Assembly: GCA_964557295.1 (NCBI GenBank) | Contig: CAZKZP010000006.1 | Coordinates: forward strand, 35,027-99,026 | Direction: 5' to 3' | Length of the DNA stretch: 64,000 nt | From: JBFMHP01 sp964557295 | GTDB taxonomy: Bacteria > Pseudomonadota > Gammaproteobacteria > RBG-16-57-12 | In this document: piece after piece, positions 25,853-35,017 of the stretch | Numbering within the stretch: position 1 is the first letter of the stretch | Layout of the letters: each line of letters starts with the position of its first letter | Notes under the pieces: model-generated | The model's database searches: none | The model's input: the letters and a program-made list of their open reading frames with translations, nothing else | Told to the model about the DNA's origin: nothing | Translations under genes and position numbers: made by a program

Positions 25853-28800
25853 ATGATCGATAGATTGGTCGCCTCATCCCTGGCCCACCGCTGGCTCGTG
25901 CTGACCGTGGTATCGGCACTGGTGGCGCTGGGCCTCTACAACTTCCAGAGACTGCCCATCGACGCGGTGCCGGACGTCACCAACGTCCAGGTGCAGATCA
26001 ACACCGAAGCGCCGGGCTACTCGCCGCTGGAGGCGGAGCAGCGCATCACCTACCCCATCGAAACGGCCATGGCGGGCATTCCCCATCTGGATTACACCCG
26101 CTCCCTGTCGCGTTACGGCCTGTCGCAAGTCACCGTGGTGTTCAAGGATGGCACGGACATCTATCTGGCGCGGCAGCTGATCAACGAACGCCTCTCCGAG
26201 GTGAAAGAACAGTTGCCCGCGGGCATCGAACCGGCCATGGGTCCCATCGCCACCGGGCTGGGCGAGATCTTCATGTACACCGTCTCCGCCCGGGAAGGCA
26301 GTGACATGACGCCCATGGAGCTGCGCACGGTGCAGGACTGGATCGTGCGCCCGCAACTGCGCAACACCCCCGGCGTGGCCGAGGTCAACACCATCGGCGG
26401 TTACACCCAGCAGTTCCACGTGCTGCCCGATCCCGACAAGCTGCTGGCCTATGACCTGAGCCTGGAGGAGATCATGGCGGCGCTGGCGCGCAACAATCTC
26501 AACACCGGCGCCGGCTACATCGAACGCTTCGGCGCTCAGTATCTGGTGCGCTCGCCGGGCCAGCTGGCCAGCCTGGACGACATCCGCGCCATCATCGTGG
26601 CCAAGCGCGATGGCGTGCCGATCAAGCTGGGCAGCATCGCCCAAATCACCCTCGGCAGCGAACTGCGCACCGGGGCCGCCACCCAGAATGGGGAAGAGGT
26701 GGTGCTGGGCACCGTGTTCATGTTGATGGGCGAGAACAGCCGCGTGGTCTCGCGCGCCGCCGCTGAGCGGCTGGAGCAGATCAAGCCATCACTGCCCGAA
26801 GGCGTGGCGCTGACACCCCTCTACGACCGCACCGATCTGGTGGACAAGACCATCGCCACGGTACAGAAGAATCTGGCCGAAGGCGCGCTGCTGGTCATCG
26901 TCATCCTCTTCCTGCTGTTGGGCAACTGGCGGGCGGCGCTGGTGACGGCGGCGGTGATCCCGGTGGCGATGCTGATGACCATCACCGGCATGGTGCAGTC
27001 GCGCACCTCCGGCAACCTGATGAGTCTCGGCGCGCTGGACTTTGGTCTGATCGTCGACGGCGCCGTCATCATCGTCGAAAACTGCCTGCGCCATCTGGCG
27101 CTCTATCAGAGCCGCAGCAGCACCCTGCCCGATCTGGCCACCCGCCTGCGCATCGTGCGCGAAGCGACCGTGGAGGTGATCCGCCCCAGCGTCTTTGGCG
27201 TGATCATCATCATGATCGTCTACGTGCCGATCTTTGCCCTCAGCGGCGTCGAAGGCAAGATGTTCCACCCCATGGCCCTGACGGTGGTCATGGCCCTCAC
27301 CGCGGCATTGATCCTCTCTCTCACCGCCGTGCCTGCCGCCGTCGCCTTGTTCGTGCGCGGCAAGGTCGAGGAAAAAGAGAATCTGTTGATGCACGGTGCG
27401 CGCCGTGGCTATGAACCGGTATTGCGCTGGGCATTAAAGCATCGCCTGCCCGTGGTCACCGCGGCGGTGTTATTGGTCGCCATCTCCATCATCCAGACCA
27501 CCCGCCTGGGGACCGAATTCGTGCCTAACCTGGATGAAGGGGACATCGCCCTGCACGCCCTACGCATCCCCGGCACCAGTCTCACCCAGGCGGTGGCGAT
27601 GCAACGCCAGCTGGAGGCGCGCCTGAGCGAGTTCCCCGAGGTCTCCCACAGCTTCACCAAGATCGGCACGGCAGAGGTGGCCACCGACCCCATGCCGCCC
27701 AACGTCGCCGACACCTTCGTGATGATGAAACCACGGGAAGAGTGGCCCGATCCGCGCAGACCCAAGGCGGAGCTGATCGCCGCGATGGAGGCCGCCGCCA
27801 AGACCATCCCCGGCAACAACTACGAGTTCACCCAGCCGATCCAGATGCGTTTCAACGAACTCATCTCCGGCGTGCGGTCCGATCTGGCGGTGAAGGTCTA
27901 CGGCGATGATCTGGAGACGCTGGTGGAACTGGCCGAACGGATCGAGGCGGTGGTGGCGAATGTCGCCGGCGCGGCCGATGTCCGCACCGAGCAGGTCACC
28001 GGCCTGCCGCTGCTGACCGTCATCCCCGACCGCGAGCGCCTGGCCTATTACGGGCTGGACGTGGCCAGTGTGCAGGAGGCATTGCGCGTGGCCATCGCCG
28101 GAGAGGTCGCCGGACAGATCTTCGAAGGCGACCGCCGCTTTGATCTCGTGCTGCGCCTGCCCGATGCCCTGCGCGGCGATCTGGAGGCCCTGAAGCGCCT
28201 GCCCATTCCCTTGCCGAAAGAGATTCAGCGCGAGATCACGGGCGACGCCGACCATCTGGGGCTGATCAAGATCGCGCCGCACACCCTTCCGCTACAGGAG
28301 GTGGCCGACATCGAAATCACCCTCGGCCCCAACCAAATCAGCCGTGAAAACGGCAAACGCCGCGTGGTGGTCACCGCCAACGTGCGCGATCGCGATCTAG
28401 GCGGCTTTGTCGACGAGGTACAGACCGCCGTGCTGCGTGAGGTGCCACTGCCCGCCGGTTACTGGGTCAGTTACGGCGGCACCTTCGAGCAGCTCATTTC
28501 CGCATCGAAACGACTGACCATCGTCGTGCCGCTGACCCTGCTGATCATCTTCGGCCTGCTGTTCATGGCCTTCAACTCCGTCAAGGACGCGGCACTGGTA
28601 TTCAGCGGCGTGCCCCTGGCGCTCACCGGCGGCATCGCCGCCCTGACACTGTGGGATCTGCCGCTCTCCCTCTCCGCGGCCGTGGGCTTCATCGCCCTCT
28701 CCGGCGTGGCGGTATTGAACGGCGTGGTGATGCTGTCGTTCATACGCGACCTGGTGGCCAAGGGCATCGCCCTGGAACAGGCGATCATCGAAGGGGCATT

Positions 28801-29017
28801 GACACGCCTGCGCCCCGTGCTGATGACCGCCCTGGTCGCCAGCCTCGGCTTTGTCCCCATGGCCCTCAACGTGGGAACCGGCGCGGAAGTGCAACGCCCC
28901 CTGGCCGCCGTCGTCATCGGCGGCATCATCTCATCCACCGTGCTGACCTTGCTGGTGCTGCCGGTACTTTACCGGCTGGCGTACCGCCGGCAGACAGAAC
29001 CCCCATCCACTCTCTGA
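25853..29017 (+). CDS. czcA: Heavy-metal RND efflux permease, CzcA-like
   Basis: Inner-membrane proton-driven pump of 1054 residues, the size of CzcA/CusA. The N-terminal helix runs from MIDRLVASSLAHRW. In TM4 the motif DFGLIVDGAVIIVEN has the two Asp and one Glu used for proton relay. This pattern (DFG-x3-DGA-x3-VEN) is that of pumps for divalent ions such as Zn, Co, Cd or Ni, not the CusA motif for Cu/Ag. Further signs are PIETAMAGIPHLDYTRSLS near the start and LNGVVMLSFIRDL in the second half. The frame is open upstream within czcB, but ATG 25853 matches the family. Confidence 0.93.
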   Translation: MIDRLVASSLAHRWLVLTVVSALVALGLYNFQRLPIDAVPDVTNVQVQINTEAPGYSPLEAEQRITYPIETAMAGIPHLDYTRSLSRYGLSQVTVVFKDGTDIYLARQLINERLSEVKEQLPAGIEPAMGPIATGLGEIFMYTVSAREGSDMTPMELRTVQDWIVRPQLRNTPGVAEVNTIGGYTQQFHVLPDPDKLLAYDLSLEEIMAALARNNLNTGAGYIERFGAQYLVRSPGQLASLDDIRAIIVAKRDGVPIKLGSIAQITLGSELRTGAATQNGEEVVLGTVFMLMGENSRVVSRAAAERLEQIKPSLPEGVALTPLYDRTDLVDKTIATVQKNLAEGALLVIVILFLLLGNWRAALVTAAVIPVAMLMTITGMVQSRTSGNLMSLGALDFGLIVDGAVIIVENCLRHLALYQSRSSTLPDLATRLRIVREATVEVIRPSVFGVIIIMIVYVPIFALSGVEGKMFHPMALTVVMALTAALILSLTAVPAAVALFVRGKVEEKENLLMHGARRGYEPVLRWALKHRLPVVTAAVLLVAISIIQTTRLGTEFVPNLDEGDIALHALRIPGTSLTQAVAMQRQLEARLSEFPEVSHSFTKIGTAEVATDPMPPNVADTFVMMKPREEWPDPRRPKAELIAAMEAAAKTIPGNNYEFTQPIQMRFNELISGVRSDLAVKVYGDDLETLVELAERIEAVVANVAGAADVRTEQVTGLPLLTVIPDRERLAYYGLDVASVQEALRVAIAGEVAGQIFEGDRRFDLVLRLPDALRGDLEALKRLPIPLPKEIQREITGDADHLGLIKIAPHTLPLQEVADIEITLGPNQISRENGKRRVVVTANVRDRDLGGFVDEVQTAVLREVPLPAGYWVSYGGTFEQLISASKRLTIVVPLTLLIIFGLLFMAFNSVKDAALVFSGVPLALTGGIAALTLWDLPLSLSAAVGFIALSGVAVLNGVVMLSFIRDLVAKGIALEQAIIEGALTRLRPVLMTALVASLGFVPMALNVGTGAEVQRPLAAVVIGGIISSTVLTLLVLPVLYRLAYRRQTEPPSTL

Positions 29018-29037
29018 CACCCCAAAGGAGCAATGCC

Positions 29038-29493
29038 ATGTTGAACAATTTGCGTAGCCGCGCAGCCACCGTCCTGCTCGCCACCGTCGCGCTGTGCGCC
29101 GCGACGGCCTGCTCGACCACCGAGCTGGCGAAAGAGGAGCACGGCATCCACATCGAACAGATCGACTCAGAGGGCGCGACGATCCACCGCGCCTATCTCT
29201 CCCGGGATGCTGAAGCGCTTTTTTTGCGCGGCGAGATCAAGCGCCGCCCCACCGATCGCGGCCGTATTCCGGGGCACCTGCATATCACCCTGATCGACCC
29301 GGCCGGAAAGCCCTTCAAAGAAGCCGATATCGGTTATATGCGCCGCAGCACCAATTCGTCATTCGCCAGTTTCACCGCGAAACTCCCCGTCGAACCGGCG
29401 CCCGGCAGCACGATCATCATCAAACACTTCACCTCTGACACGCATGACGTTTACAGCGCAGAACCCGCCTGGAGGGATGTCGAGCCGAAGTGA
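29038..29493 (+). CDS. Lipoprotein at the end of the metal-efflux operon
   Basis: A 151-residue protein with a lipobox ending TAC at about residue 25 after a hydrophobic stretch, then a beta-rich domain (VSRD-like pattern in RAYLSRDAEALFLRGEIKRR and GHLHITLIDPAGKPFKEAD). No family was recognised. AAAGGAG at 29024-29030 sets the start 20 bp after czcA. It is likely an accessory of the pump by position only. Confidence 0.65.
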   Translation: MLNNLRSRAATVLLATVALCAATACSTTELAKEEHGIHIEQIDSEGATIHRAYLSRDAEALFLRGEIKRRPTDRGRIPGHLHITLIDPAGKPFKEADIGYMRRSTNSSFASFTAKLPVEPAPGSTIIIKHFTSDTHDVYSAEPAWRDVEPK

Positions 29494-29608
29494 TTTGGCC
29501 GCCACGTTTTCCATCCCATGGAACGATGGAATGAATGACTTTCACAAAGTCTCATGCAGCGAAGAATAGGTTAGAACCGGAGGCGGCAAAACGTCTCGCC
29601 GGCGCCGC

Positions 29609-30457
29609 TCACTCCGGCACCAGCCAGTCGACCGTCACGCCGCCCTGACCCTGCAACGCGAGCTGCCGCCACACCCACGGCAACAGCTCGCGCAACTGCT
29701 GATCGAGCTGCCACGGCGGATTGACGATCAGCAGGCCCGAACCGGTCATGCCCGCGCCGGAGGCCTCCTGCACGTTGAGTTCGGTGACGAGGATCTTGCG
29801 TACGCCGCTCGCGCGCAGACGCGCGTAGAAGCCCGCCACGGGTTTGTGGGCGATGATCGGATACCACAGCGCATAGACGCCGCCCTGCCAGCGCCCGACC
29901 GCTTGGATCAGGGCCTCGCCCGCCCGCTCGAATTCGTCCTTCAGCTCATAGGCGGGGTCGATCAGCACCAGCCCGCGGCGCTCCTTCGGCGGCAGGAAGG
30001 CCTTGAGCCCCTGATAGCCATCCTGGTGATGCACCGCCACTTGGGCATCGCTCTGGAACAACTGCTTTAATCCGGGATACTCACTGCCGTGGAGTTCGCA
30101 CAAGACCATGCGATCCTGCGGCCGCAGCCAGCGGCGCGCGAGCCAGGGCGAGCCGGGGTAATAGTGCGGCTCGCCGGAGCTGGCCGCCGCATTGGCCGCC
30201 GTCACCGCATCGAGATAATGGCGCAGTACCGGCGGCGCCGATTCGTTGCGCCACAACCGCGCGATGCCGTCGCGATACTCCCCGGTCTTCTGCGCGGAGG
30301 CGCCGAGCAGATCATAGAATCCCGCGCCCGCGTGGGTGTCGAGATAACAGAACGGCGTGTCCTTGCGGCAGAGCGCTTGGATGAGCAGGCTCAGCACCAG
30401 GTGTTTGTGGACATCGGCGAAATTGCCGGCGTGAAAGCTGTGGCGATAGCTCAGCAT
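29609..30457 (-). CDS. rlmJ: 23S rRNA (adenine2030-N6)-methyltransferase
   Basis: Methylates A2030 of 23S rRNA, 282 residues as in E. coli RlmJ. It begins MLSYRHSFHAGNFADVHKH, a diagnostic start. YLDTHAGAGFYDL is motif I, and GLVLIDPAYELKDEF contains the catalytic DPAY of N6-adenine methyltransferases. It ends a minus-strand run beginning at the ArsR gene, but the 67-bp gap to gpsA leaves room for its own promoter. Confidence 0.94.
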   Translation of the reverse strand: MLSYRHSFHAGNFADVHKHLVLSLLIQALCRKDTPFCYLDTHAGAGFYDLLGASAQKTGEYRDGIARLWRNESAPPVLRHYLDAVTAANAAASSGEPHYYPGSPWLARRWLRPQDRMVLCELHGSEYPGLKQLFQSDAQVAVHHQDGYQGLKAFLPPKERRGLVLIDPAYELKDEFERAGEALIQAVGRWQGGVYALWYPIIAHKPVAGFYARLRASGVRKILVTELNVQEASGAGMTGSGLLIVNPPWQLDQQLRELLPWVWRQLALQGQGGVTVDWLVPE

Positions 30458-30524
30458 GGGGGGATCGTCGATCGTCGGTGGATGTTTCGGGCTTGCCGCG
30501 CAAGATGGCCCGCGTCAGCCATGT

Positions 30525-31538
30525 TCAGATCACCTCGGCCTTCTGCTCGCGTTCGAGCAAGGCGCGCACCGCTTCGCGCGGCGTGGCGCCTTCGAACAAC
30601 ACGCGATAGACCTGTTCGGTGATGGGCATCTCCACGCCAAGGCTGGCGGCCAGCGCGTGGATCTCCCGCGCCGTCTCGATGCCCTCGATCACCTGATCGA
30701 TCTCGGCGGCGGCCTCGGCGCGCGACTTGCCGCGCCCCAGCGCCAGCCCGAAGCGGCGGTTGCGCGATTGATTGTCGGTGCAGGTCAGCACCAGATCGCC
30801 CAAACCCGCCAGCCCCATCAAGGTCTCGCGATGGCCGCCGGCGGCCTCGCCCAGACGCATCATCTCGGCCATGGCACGCGAGATCAGCGCGGCGCGGGTG
30901 TTGGCACCGAAGCCCAGGCCGTCGGCGATCCCGGCGGCGATGGCCATGACGTTTTTGGTCGCACCACCGATCTCCACGCCGATGAGGTCATCGCAGGTGT
31001 AGGCACGGAAACTGTTTTGATGGAGATACGCGGCCAGGTCGTGGGCGAAGCCCGGGAACTGCGAGGCCACCGTCACTGCGGTCGGCAGGCCCAGGGCGAC
31101 CTCCTTGGCGAAGGTCGGTCCGGAGATCAGCGCCGTGGGCGTCTGCGCGCCCAGGACCTCGGCGGCCACCTGATGCAGGAGCTTGTGCGAACCGGCCTCC
31201 AGCCCCTTGGTGGCCCAGGCCACGCGCACATCAGGACGCAGACTCGGGGCGATCGTCTCCAGACATTGGCGGAAGCCATGGCTGGGGACGGCCAGCAGGA
31301 CATTGCGCACCTGCGGCAGCAGAGCGGCGTAATCCTCCACGACCGTCAAGCGTGGTGGAAATTCCGCGCCCGGCAGATAGCGTGCGTTGCAGCGTTGCTG
31401 CCGCATCTGCCGCACATGTTCGACGTTGCGCCCCCAGAGATAGGTATCTGCGCCATTGCGCGCCAGCAGGATCGCCAGCGCCGTCCCCCAGGAACCGGCG
31501 CCGAGCACCACAATCGCAGGACTCAGACCCTCCGCCAT
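30525..31538 (-). CDS. gpsA: Glycerol-3-phosphate dehydrogenase [NAD(P)+]
   Basis: Reduces dihydroxyacetone phosphate to glycerol-3-phosphate, the backbone for phospholipids (PlsY is at 12498). The 337 residues start with the Rossmann motif VLGAGSWGTALAILLARNG. The catalytic Lys lies in EIGGATKNVMAIAAGIADG, and LMGLAGLGDLVLTCT is a family signature. It begins 8 bp downstream of secB, so they are probably co-transcribed. Confidence 0.95.
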   Translation of the reverse strand: MAEGLSPAIVVLGAGSWGTALAILLARNGADTYLWGRNVEHVRQMRQQRCNARYLPGAEFPPRLTVVEDYAALLPQVRNVLLAVPSHGFRQCLETIAPSLRPDVRVAWATKGLEAGSHKLLHQVAAEVLGAQTPTALISGPTFAKEVALGLPTAVTVASQFPGFAHDLAAYLHQNSFRAYTCDDLIGVEIGGATKNVMAIAAGIADGLGFGANTRAALISRAMAEMMRLGEAAGGHRETLMGLAGLGDLVLTCTDNQSRNRRFGLALGRGKSRAEAAAEIDQVIEGIETAREIHALAASLGVEMPITEQVYRVLFEGATPREAVRALLEREQKAEVI

Positions 31539-31546
31539 GGCGGCAA

Positions 31547-32017
31547 CTAATGCACCTGGGTTTCCTGCGTCATGCGCTGCCGCTCAAGGTGCTGCGCCAA
31601 CAATGCATCGAAATTGACCGGCGCGAGCAACAGCTGCGGAAACCCGCCCTTGCCGACGAAATCCGAGATCGCCTCGCGGGCGTACGGGAACAAGATGTTC
31701 GGGCAATAGCTGCCGAGGATGCCCACCATCTCCTGCTCATCGAAACCCTTGACGGTGAAGATCCCGCATTGCTGGATCTCGTTGAGGAACGCGGTCTTGT
31801 CCCCGAGCTTGGCTGTCACGGTGATGCTCAACTGCACCTCGAAGACGTCCTCGGCGATACGCTTGCTGCCGCTGTTGACCTCCACGCTCACCTCCGGCTG
31901 CCAGGACTTGGTGAACACATCCGGCGTACTCGGTGATTCGAACGAGGCGTCCTTGAGATAGATCTTCTGGATCACCAATTGTTTTTCCGGCGCGCCGGCC
32001 TGACCTTCTGTACTCAT
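31547..32017 (-). CDS. secB: Protein-export chaperone SecB
   Basis: Tetrameric cytoplasmic chaperone that holds precursors unfolded for SecA, 156 residues. Signatures are IQKIYLKDASFESP (about 19-32), EVQLSITVTAKLG, the GIFTV segment, and NILFPYAREAISDFVGKGGF. The start is ATG 32017, with AAGGA upstream; the in-frame ATG at 32047 would add ten unconserved residues. The order grxC-secB-gpsA is common in gammaproteobacteria. Confidence 0.96.
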   Translation of the reverse strand: MSTEGQAGAPEKQLVIQKIYLKDASFESPSTPDVFTKSWQPEVSVEVNSGSKRIAEDVFEVQLSITVTAKLGDKTAFLNEIQQCGIFTVKGFDEQEMVGILGSYCPNILFPYAREAISDFVGKGGFPQLLLAPVNFDALLAQHLERQRMTQETQVH

Positions 32018-32061
32018 CTCATCCTTCCTTATTTCTCTACCCCCCAAGTGGGGAAGTTATG

Positions 32062-32334
32062 TTAACCAGACTTCTTCGCGGCAATCCCCAGCCGCTCATC
32101 GAGCGCGCCGCTGCGATTGAGGGCATAGAGCTCATCGCAACCGCCGATCGGCTCGCCATCGATGAAGATCTGCGGCACGGTATAGCGCCGGCTGCGCGCG
32201 ATCATCTCCTGCTGCCGCTGCGGGTCGCGCGCGATGTCGATCTCGACATAGGCGATACCCTTGCTCTCCAGCAGGCGCTTGGCGCGCACGCAATAGCCGC
32301 ACTGCGGCGCGCTGAAAACCTCCACCTTCGCCAT
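32062..32334 (-). CDS. grxC: Glutaredoxin 3
   Basis: A 90-residue dithiol glutaredoxin with active site CGYC in VEVFSAPQCGYCVRAKRLL, the cis-Pro segment YTVPQIFIDGEPIGGCDEL and the GSH-binding pattern of Grx3. It reduces disulfides and glutathionylated proteins in the cytoplasm. The stop of the rhodanese gene is 3 bp upstream of its start; together they sit directly behind an ArsR regulator with thiol-sensor-like cysteines. Confidence 0.93.
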   Translation of the reverse strand: MAKVEVFSAPQCGYCVRAKRLLESKGIAYVEIDIARDPQRQQEMIARSRRYTVPQIFIDGEPIGGCDELYALNRSGALDERLGIAAKKSG

Positions 32335-32337
32335 GGG

Positions 32338-32766
32338 TCAGCGCTTCTTGCTCAACGGCAGTTTATCGTGCTGCCAGGCCATCACCCCGCCGGCGAGCGA
32401 GGCCAGATTGGCGAAGCCGGCCTTCTTCAAGGTGGCGCAGGCCTGCTTCGAGCGCGCCCCGCTCTGGCAGATGACGATCAGGCGCGACTGTTTGTGCTTT
32501 TCGAGTTCCGGGAGCCGCTTTCCGAGGTAGTTCAGCGGAATGTTGATGGAGTTGATCACATGCCCGGAGAGAAACTCGTTCTCCGAACGCACATCGAGCA
32601 ACACCACCTTGCCCGCGTTCATTTCCTTCACCGCCTCACTGGTGTTGAGCTCCGCGAACCCCTGCACCTTCGGCGCGATGAAACTCCACACTAGCAGCAC
32701 GCTGAGCACGGCAAAGGCCGAACTCAGGATATAGTGCTCCGACAAGAAAGACAGGAACTCTCCCAT
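32338..32766 (-). CDS. Membrane-anchored rhodanese (YibN-like)
   Basis: A 142-residue protein with an N-terminal membrane helix (about 10-32), followed by a single rhodanese domain. The active loop is CQSGAR within LIVICQSGARSKQAC, so it can carry a persulfide. EVVLLDVRSENEFLSGHV-like sequence (VVLLDVRSENEFLSGHV) is the canonical CH2A motif region. E. coli YibN has the same domain order and gene neighbours (grxC, secB, gpsA). It probably handles sulfane sulfur at the membrane. Confidence 0.88.
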   Translation of the reverse strand: MGEFLSFLSEHYILSSAFAVLSVLLVWSFIAPKVQGFAELNTSEAVKEMNAGKVVLLDVRSENEFLSGHVINSINIPLNYLGKRLPELEKHKQSRLIVICQSGARSKQACATLKKAGFANLASLAGGVMAWQHDKLPLSKKR

Positions 32767-32807
32767 AGATTACAGATGCCTCACACCAATGGATTGATCA
32801 GATATAT

Positions 32808-32842
32808 GGCCGAAAGGGTGGCATGATACCACCCTTCCGGCC
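32808..32842 (-). terminator. Hairpin between ArsR gene and rhodanese gene
   Basis: GGCCGAAAGGGTGG and CCACCCTTCCGGCC form a 14-bp stem with one mismatch around a 7-base loop. On the minus strand it follows the ArsR stop at 32875 and is not followed by a long U run, so it may partly terminate or protect the transcript rather than fully stop it. Confidence 0.5.
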
Positions 32843-32874
32843 AAGCTCACACTGGAGCGTCGAGTCGCGCGGGA

Positions 32875-33228
32875 TTATTGCTGCAAAGTGGAGCAGAAAA
32901 TATCGCGCATCGACATGATCAGCCGCAGGATGCGCTGATCGGCCACGCGGTAATAGACACGATTGGCCACCTTCGAGGTCGTCAAGATCCCCTTCTCGCG
33001 CATGATGGCCAGATGCTGCGAGATATTACTTTGCGAAGTCCCCACCTGCTCCACGATATCCTGCACACTCACCTCCTGGTCGGCCAACACGCACAGGATC
33101 TTCAGCCGCAGCGGATGCGACATCGCCTTGAGCGACTTGGCCGCCCGATCGATATCATCATCCCCATAGGCGAGATCGGAACCCATAACCTCTAGAACCC
33201 CCAACTTGGCTGCTTCAAAATTCAACAT
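32875..33228 (-). CDS. ArsR-family regulator with SqrR/BigR-like cysteine pair
   Basis: A 117-residue winged-helix repressor. The DNA-recognition part is SVQDIVEQVGTSQSNISQHLAIMREKG, followed by the wing VANRVYYRV. The classic arsenic/zinc Cys motif (ELCVCDL) is absent at that place. Instead two Cys remain, Cys46 (LKILCVL, helix 2) and Cys112 (DIFCSTL, helix 5), 66 residues apart. Known persulfide sensors SqrR (Cys41/Cys107) and BigR (Cys42/Cys108) have the same spacing and position. With a rhodanese and glutaredoxin immediately downstream, a role in sulfide or persulfide response is likely, though inferred. An internal ATG at 33186 (MGSDLAYG) is an alternative start. Confidence 0.85.
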   Translation of the reverse strand: MLNFEAAKLGVLEVMGSDLAYGDDDIDRAAKSLKAMSHPLRLKILCVLADQEVSVQDIVEQVGTSQSNISQHLAIMREKGILTTSKVANRVYYRVADQRILRLIMSMRDIFCSTLQQ

Positions 33229-33336
33229 GACGATGTCCCCCCTTATAGCATTGTCAGCGAATGCAGATAACCACTAGAAGACGTGGCGGCGAACCCTAAA
33301 AATCTATACAATCCCCCATGCGCCGTCACATCTACA

Positions 33337-33348
33337 GCTATTTATAGC
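33337..33348. promoter_or_regulatory. Perfect palindrome upstream of ArsR gene
   Basis: GCTATTTATAGC is a perfect 12-bp palindrome 109 bp upstream of the ArsR start, in the 240-bp divergent gap to gpmI. ArsR proteins bind AT-rich dyads, so it is a candidate operator. Confidence 0.35.
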
Positions 33349-33421
33349 AGAAAACGTTAATAAACAGCAAAATTCATGGCGAAATTGGCCGGTTCGCGTC
33401 TTTGCTCCGCGACCGCCCCTA

Positions 33422-33434
33422 AGTTAGACTAACT
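33422..33434. promoter_or_regulatory. Inverted repeat upstream of gpmI
   Basis: AGTTAGACTAACT is a perfect inverted repeat with one central base, 35 bp before the gpmI start. It may be an operator; the protein is unknown. Confidence 0.3.
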
Positions 33435-33468
33435 CCAGAAAGCTCAACCACCGGTAGTTGTACATCAC

Positions 33469-35013
33469 ATGTCTGCGTCCCCCAAACCCATGACCCTCAT
33501 CATCCTCGATGGTTGGGGTTACAGCGAAACCAGCACATCCAACGCCATCGCCGCGGCCCGCACCCCGGCGTGGGATCAACTCTGGGAACGCTATCCGCAT
33601 ACCCTGATACAGGGTTCCGGCTCGGCCGTTGGCCTGCCCGCCGACCAGATGGGCAACTCCGAGGTGGGCCACCTGAATCTTGGCGCAGGACGGGTGGTGT
33701 ATCAAGAATTCACGCGCGTCAGCCGCGCCATCAAGACCGGCTCGTTCTTCACCAACCAGACCTTGACCGACGCCGTCGATCTGGCCAAGAACAGCGGCAA
33801 GGCCGTCCACATCATGGGACTGCTCTCGCCGGGCGGCGTGCACAGCCACGAAGAACACATCCACGCCATGACGGAGCTGGCCGCGCAGCGCGGGGCCGAC
33901 AAGATCTATCTGCACGCCTTTCTCGACGGGCGCGACACCCCGCCGCGCAGCGCCGAATCCTCCATCGCGGCGATGGAAGCGGTCTTCGCCCGCCTGGGCA
34001 AGGGCCGGTTCGCCTCGATCATCGGCCGTTATTATGCGATGGACCGCGATCATCGCTGGCCGCGCATCCAGGCCGCCTACGACTTGATCACCACCGGCAA
34101 GGCCGAATACCAGACCGCCGACGCCATGAGCGGGCTGCGCGCCGCCTATGCGCGCGATGAGAGCGACGAGTTCGTCAAGGCCACGAGCATCGCGCCGAAG
34201 GGCGAGCAGCCGGTCCGCGTGCAGGATGGCGATGTCCTCATCTTCATGAATTACCGCTCCGACCGGGCCCGGCAGATCACCCGCCCGTTCATCGAGCCGC
34301 GCTTCGACTGCTTCGTGCGCCAGGCCACGCCCCGGCTCGGCAGCTTCGTGAGCCTGACCGAATACCATGCCGACTTCGAGGTCGCGGTGGCCTTCCCGCC
34401 CGACCGGCTGCGCAACGTCTTCGGTGAATACATCTCCAACCTCGGCCTGCGCCAGCTGCGCATCGCCGAGACCGAGAAATACGCGCACGTCACCTTCTTC
34501 TTCAACGGTGGGCGGGAAGCCCCCTTCGAAGGCGAGGACCGCATCCTGGTCAACTCACCGAACGTGGCCACCTACGACCTCCAGCCGCAGATGAGCGCCC
34601 CGGAGGTCACCGACAGGCTGGTGGCCGCGGTGGAATCCAATAAATACGACGTGATCATCTGTAACTTCGCCAATCCCGACATGGTCGGGCATACCGGCAA
34701 TTTCGACGCCACCGTCAAGGCCATCGAGGCGCTCGACGCCTGCCTGGATCGGATCATCACGGCGGTGCAGGCCAAGGGCGGCGAACTGCTGATCACCGCC
34801 GATCACGGCAACGCCGAACAGATGCTCGGGGATGACACCGGCCAGCCGCACACCGCGCACACCGTCAACCCGGTGCCGTTCGTCTACATCGGCCGCCCGG
34901 CCCGCCTGGTCGACAACGGCGTGCTCTCCGACGTCGCACCCACCATGCTCTACCTGATGCGCCTGAACAAACCAGCCGAGATGGGCGGCAATTCCCTGGT
35001 GGAGCTGCTCTGA
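33469..35013 (+). CDS. gpmI: 2,3-bisphosphoglycerate-independent phosphoglycerate mutase
   Basis: Mn-dependent phosphoglycerate mutase of glycolysis and gluconeogenesis, 514 residues as in E. coli GpmI. Metal and active-site motifs are LIILDGWGYSE (about 8-18), the phosphoserine segment MGNSEVGHLNLGAGR (about 61-75), HIHAMTELAA with the substrate loop, NFANPDMVGHTG, and LLITADHGNAEQM near the C-terminus. It is divergent from the ArsR gene. envC follows by 4 bp, an order common in gammaproteobacteria. Confidence 0.96.
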   Translation: MSASPKPMTLIILDGWGYSETSTSNAIAAARTPAWDQLWERYPHTLIQGSGSAVGLPADQMGNSEVGHLNLGAGRVVYQEFTRVSRAIKTGSFFTNQTLTDAVDLAKNSGKAVHIMGLLSPGGVHSHEEHIHAMTELAAQRGADKIYLHAFLDGRDTPPRSAESSIAAMEAVFARLGKGRFASIIGRYYAMDRDHRWPRIQAAYDLITTGKAEYQTADAMSGLRAAYARDESDEFVKATSIAPKGEQPVRVQDGDVLIFMNYRSDRARQITRPFIEPRFDCFVRQATPRLGSFVSLTEYHADFEVAVAFPPDRLRNVFGEYISNLGLRQLRIAETEKYAHVTFFFNGGREAPFEGEDRILVNSPNVATYDLQPQMSAPEVTDRLVAAVESNKYDVIICNFANPDMVGHTGNFDATVKAIEALDACLDRIITAVQAKGGELLITADHGNAEQMLGDDTGQPHTAHTVNPVPFVYIGRPARLVDNGVLSDVAPTMLYLMRLNKPAEMGGNSLVELL

Positions 35014-35017
35014 GGAC

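Noticed and set aside
29509..29531. TTCCATC/GATGGAA hairpin after the efflux operon as terminator
   Set aside because: Short stem without a T run; the plus-strand end of the operon is not resolved by it.
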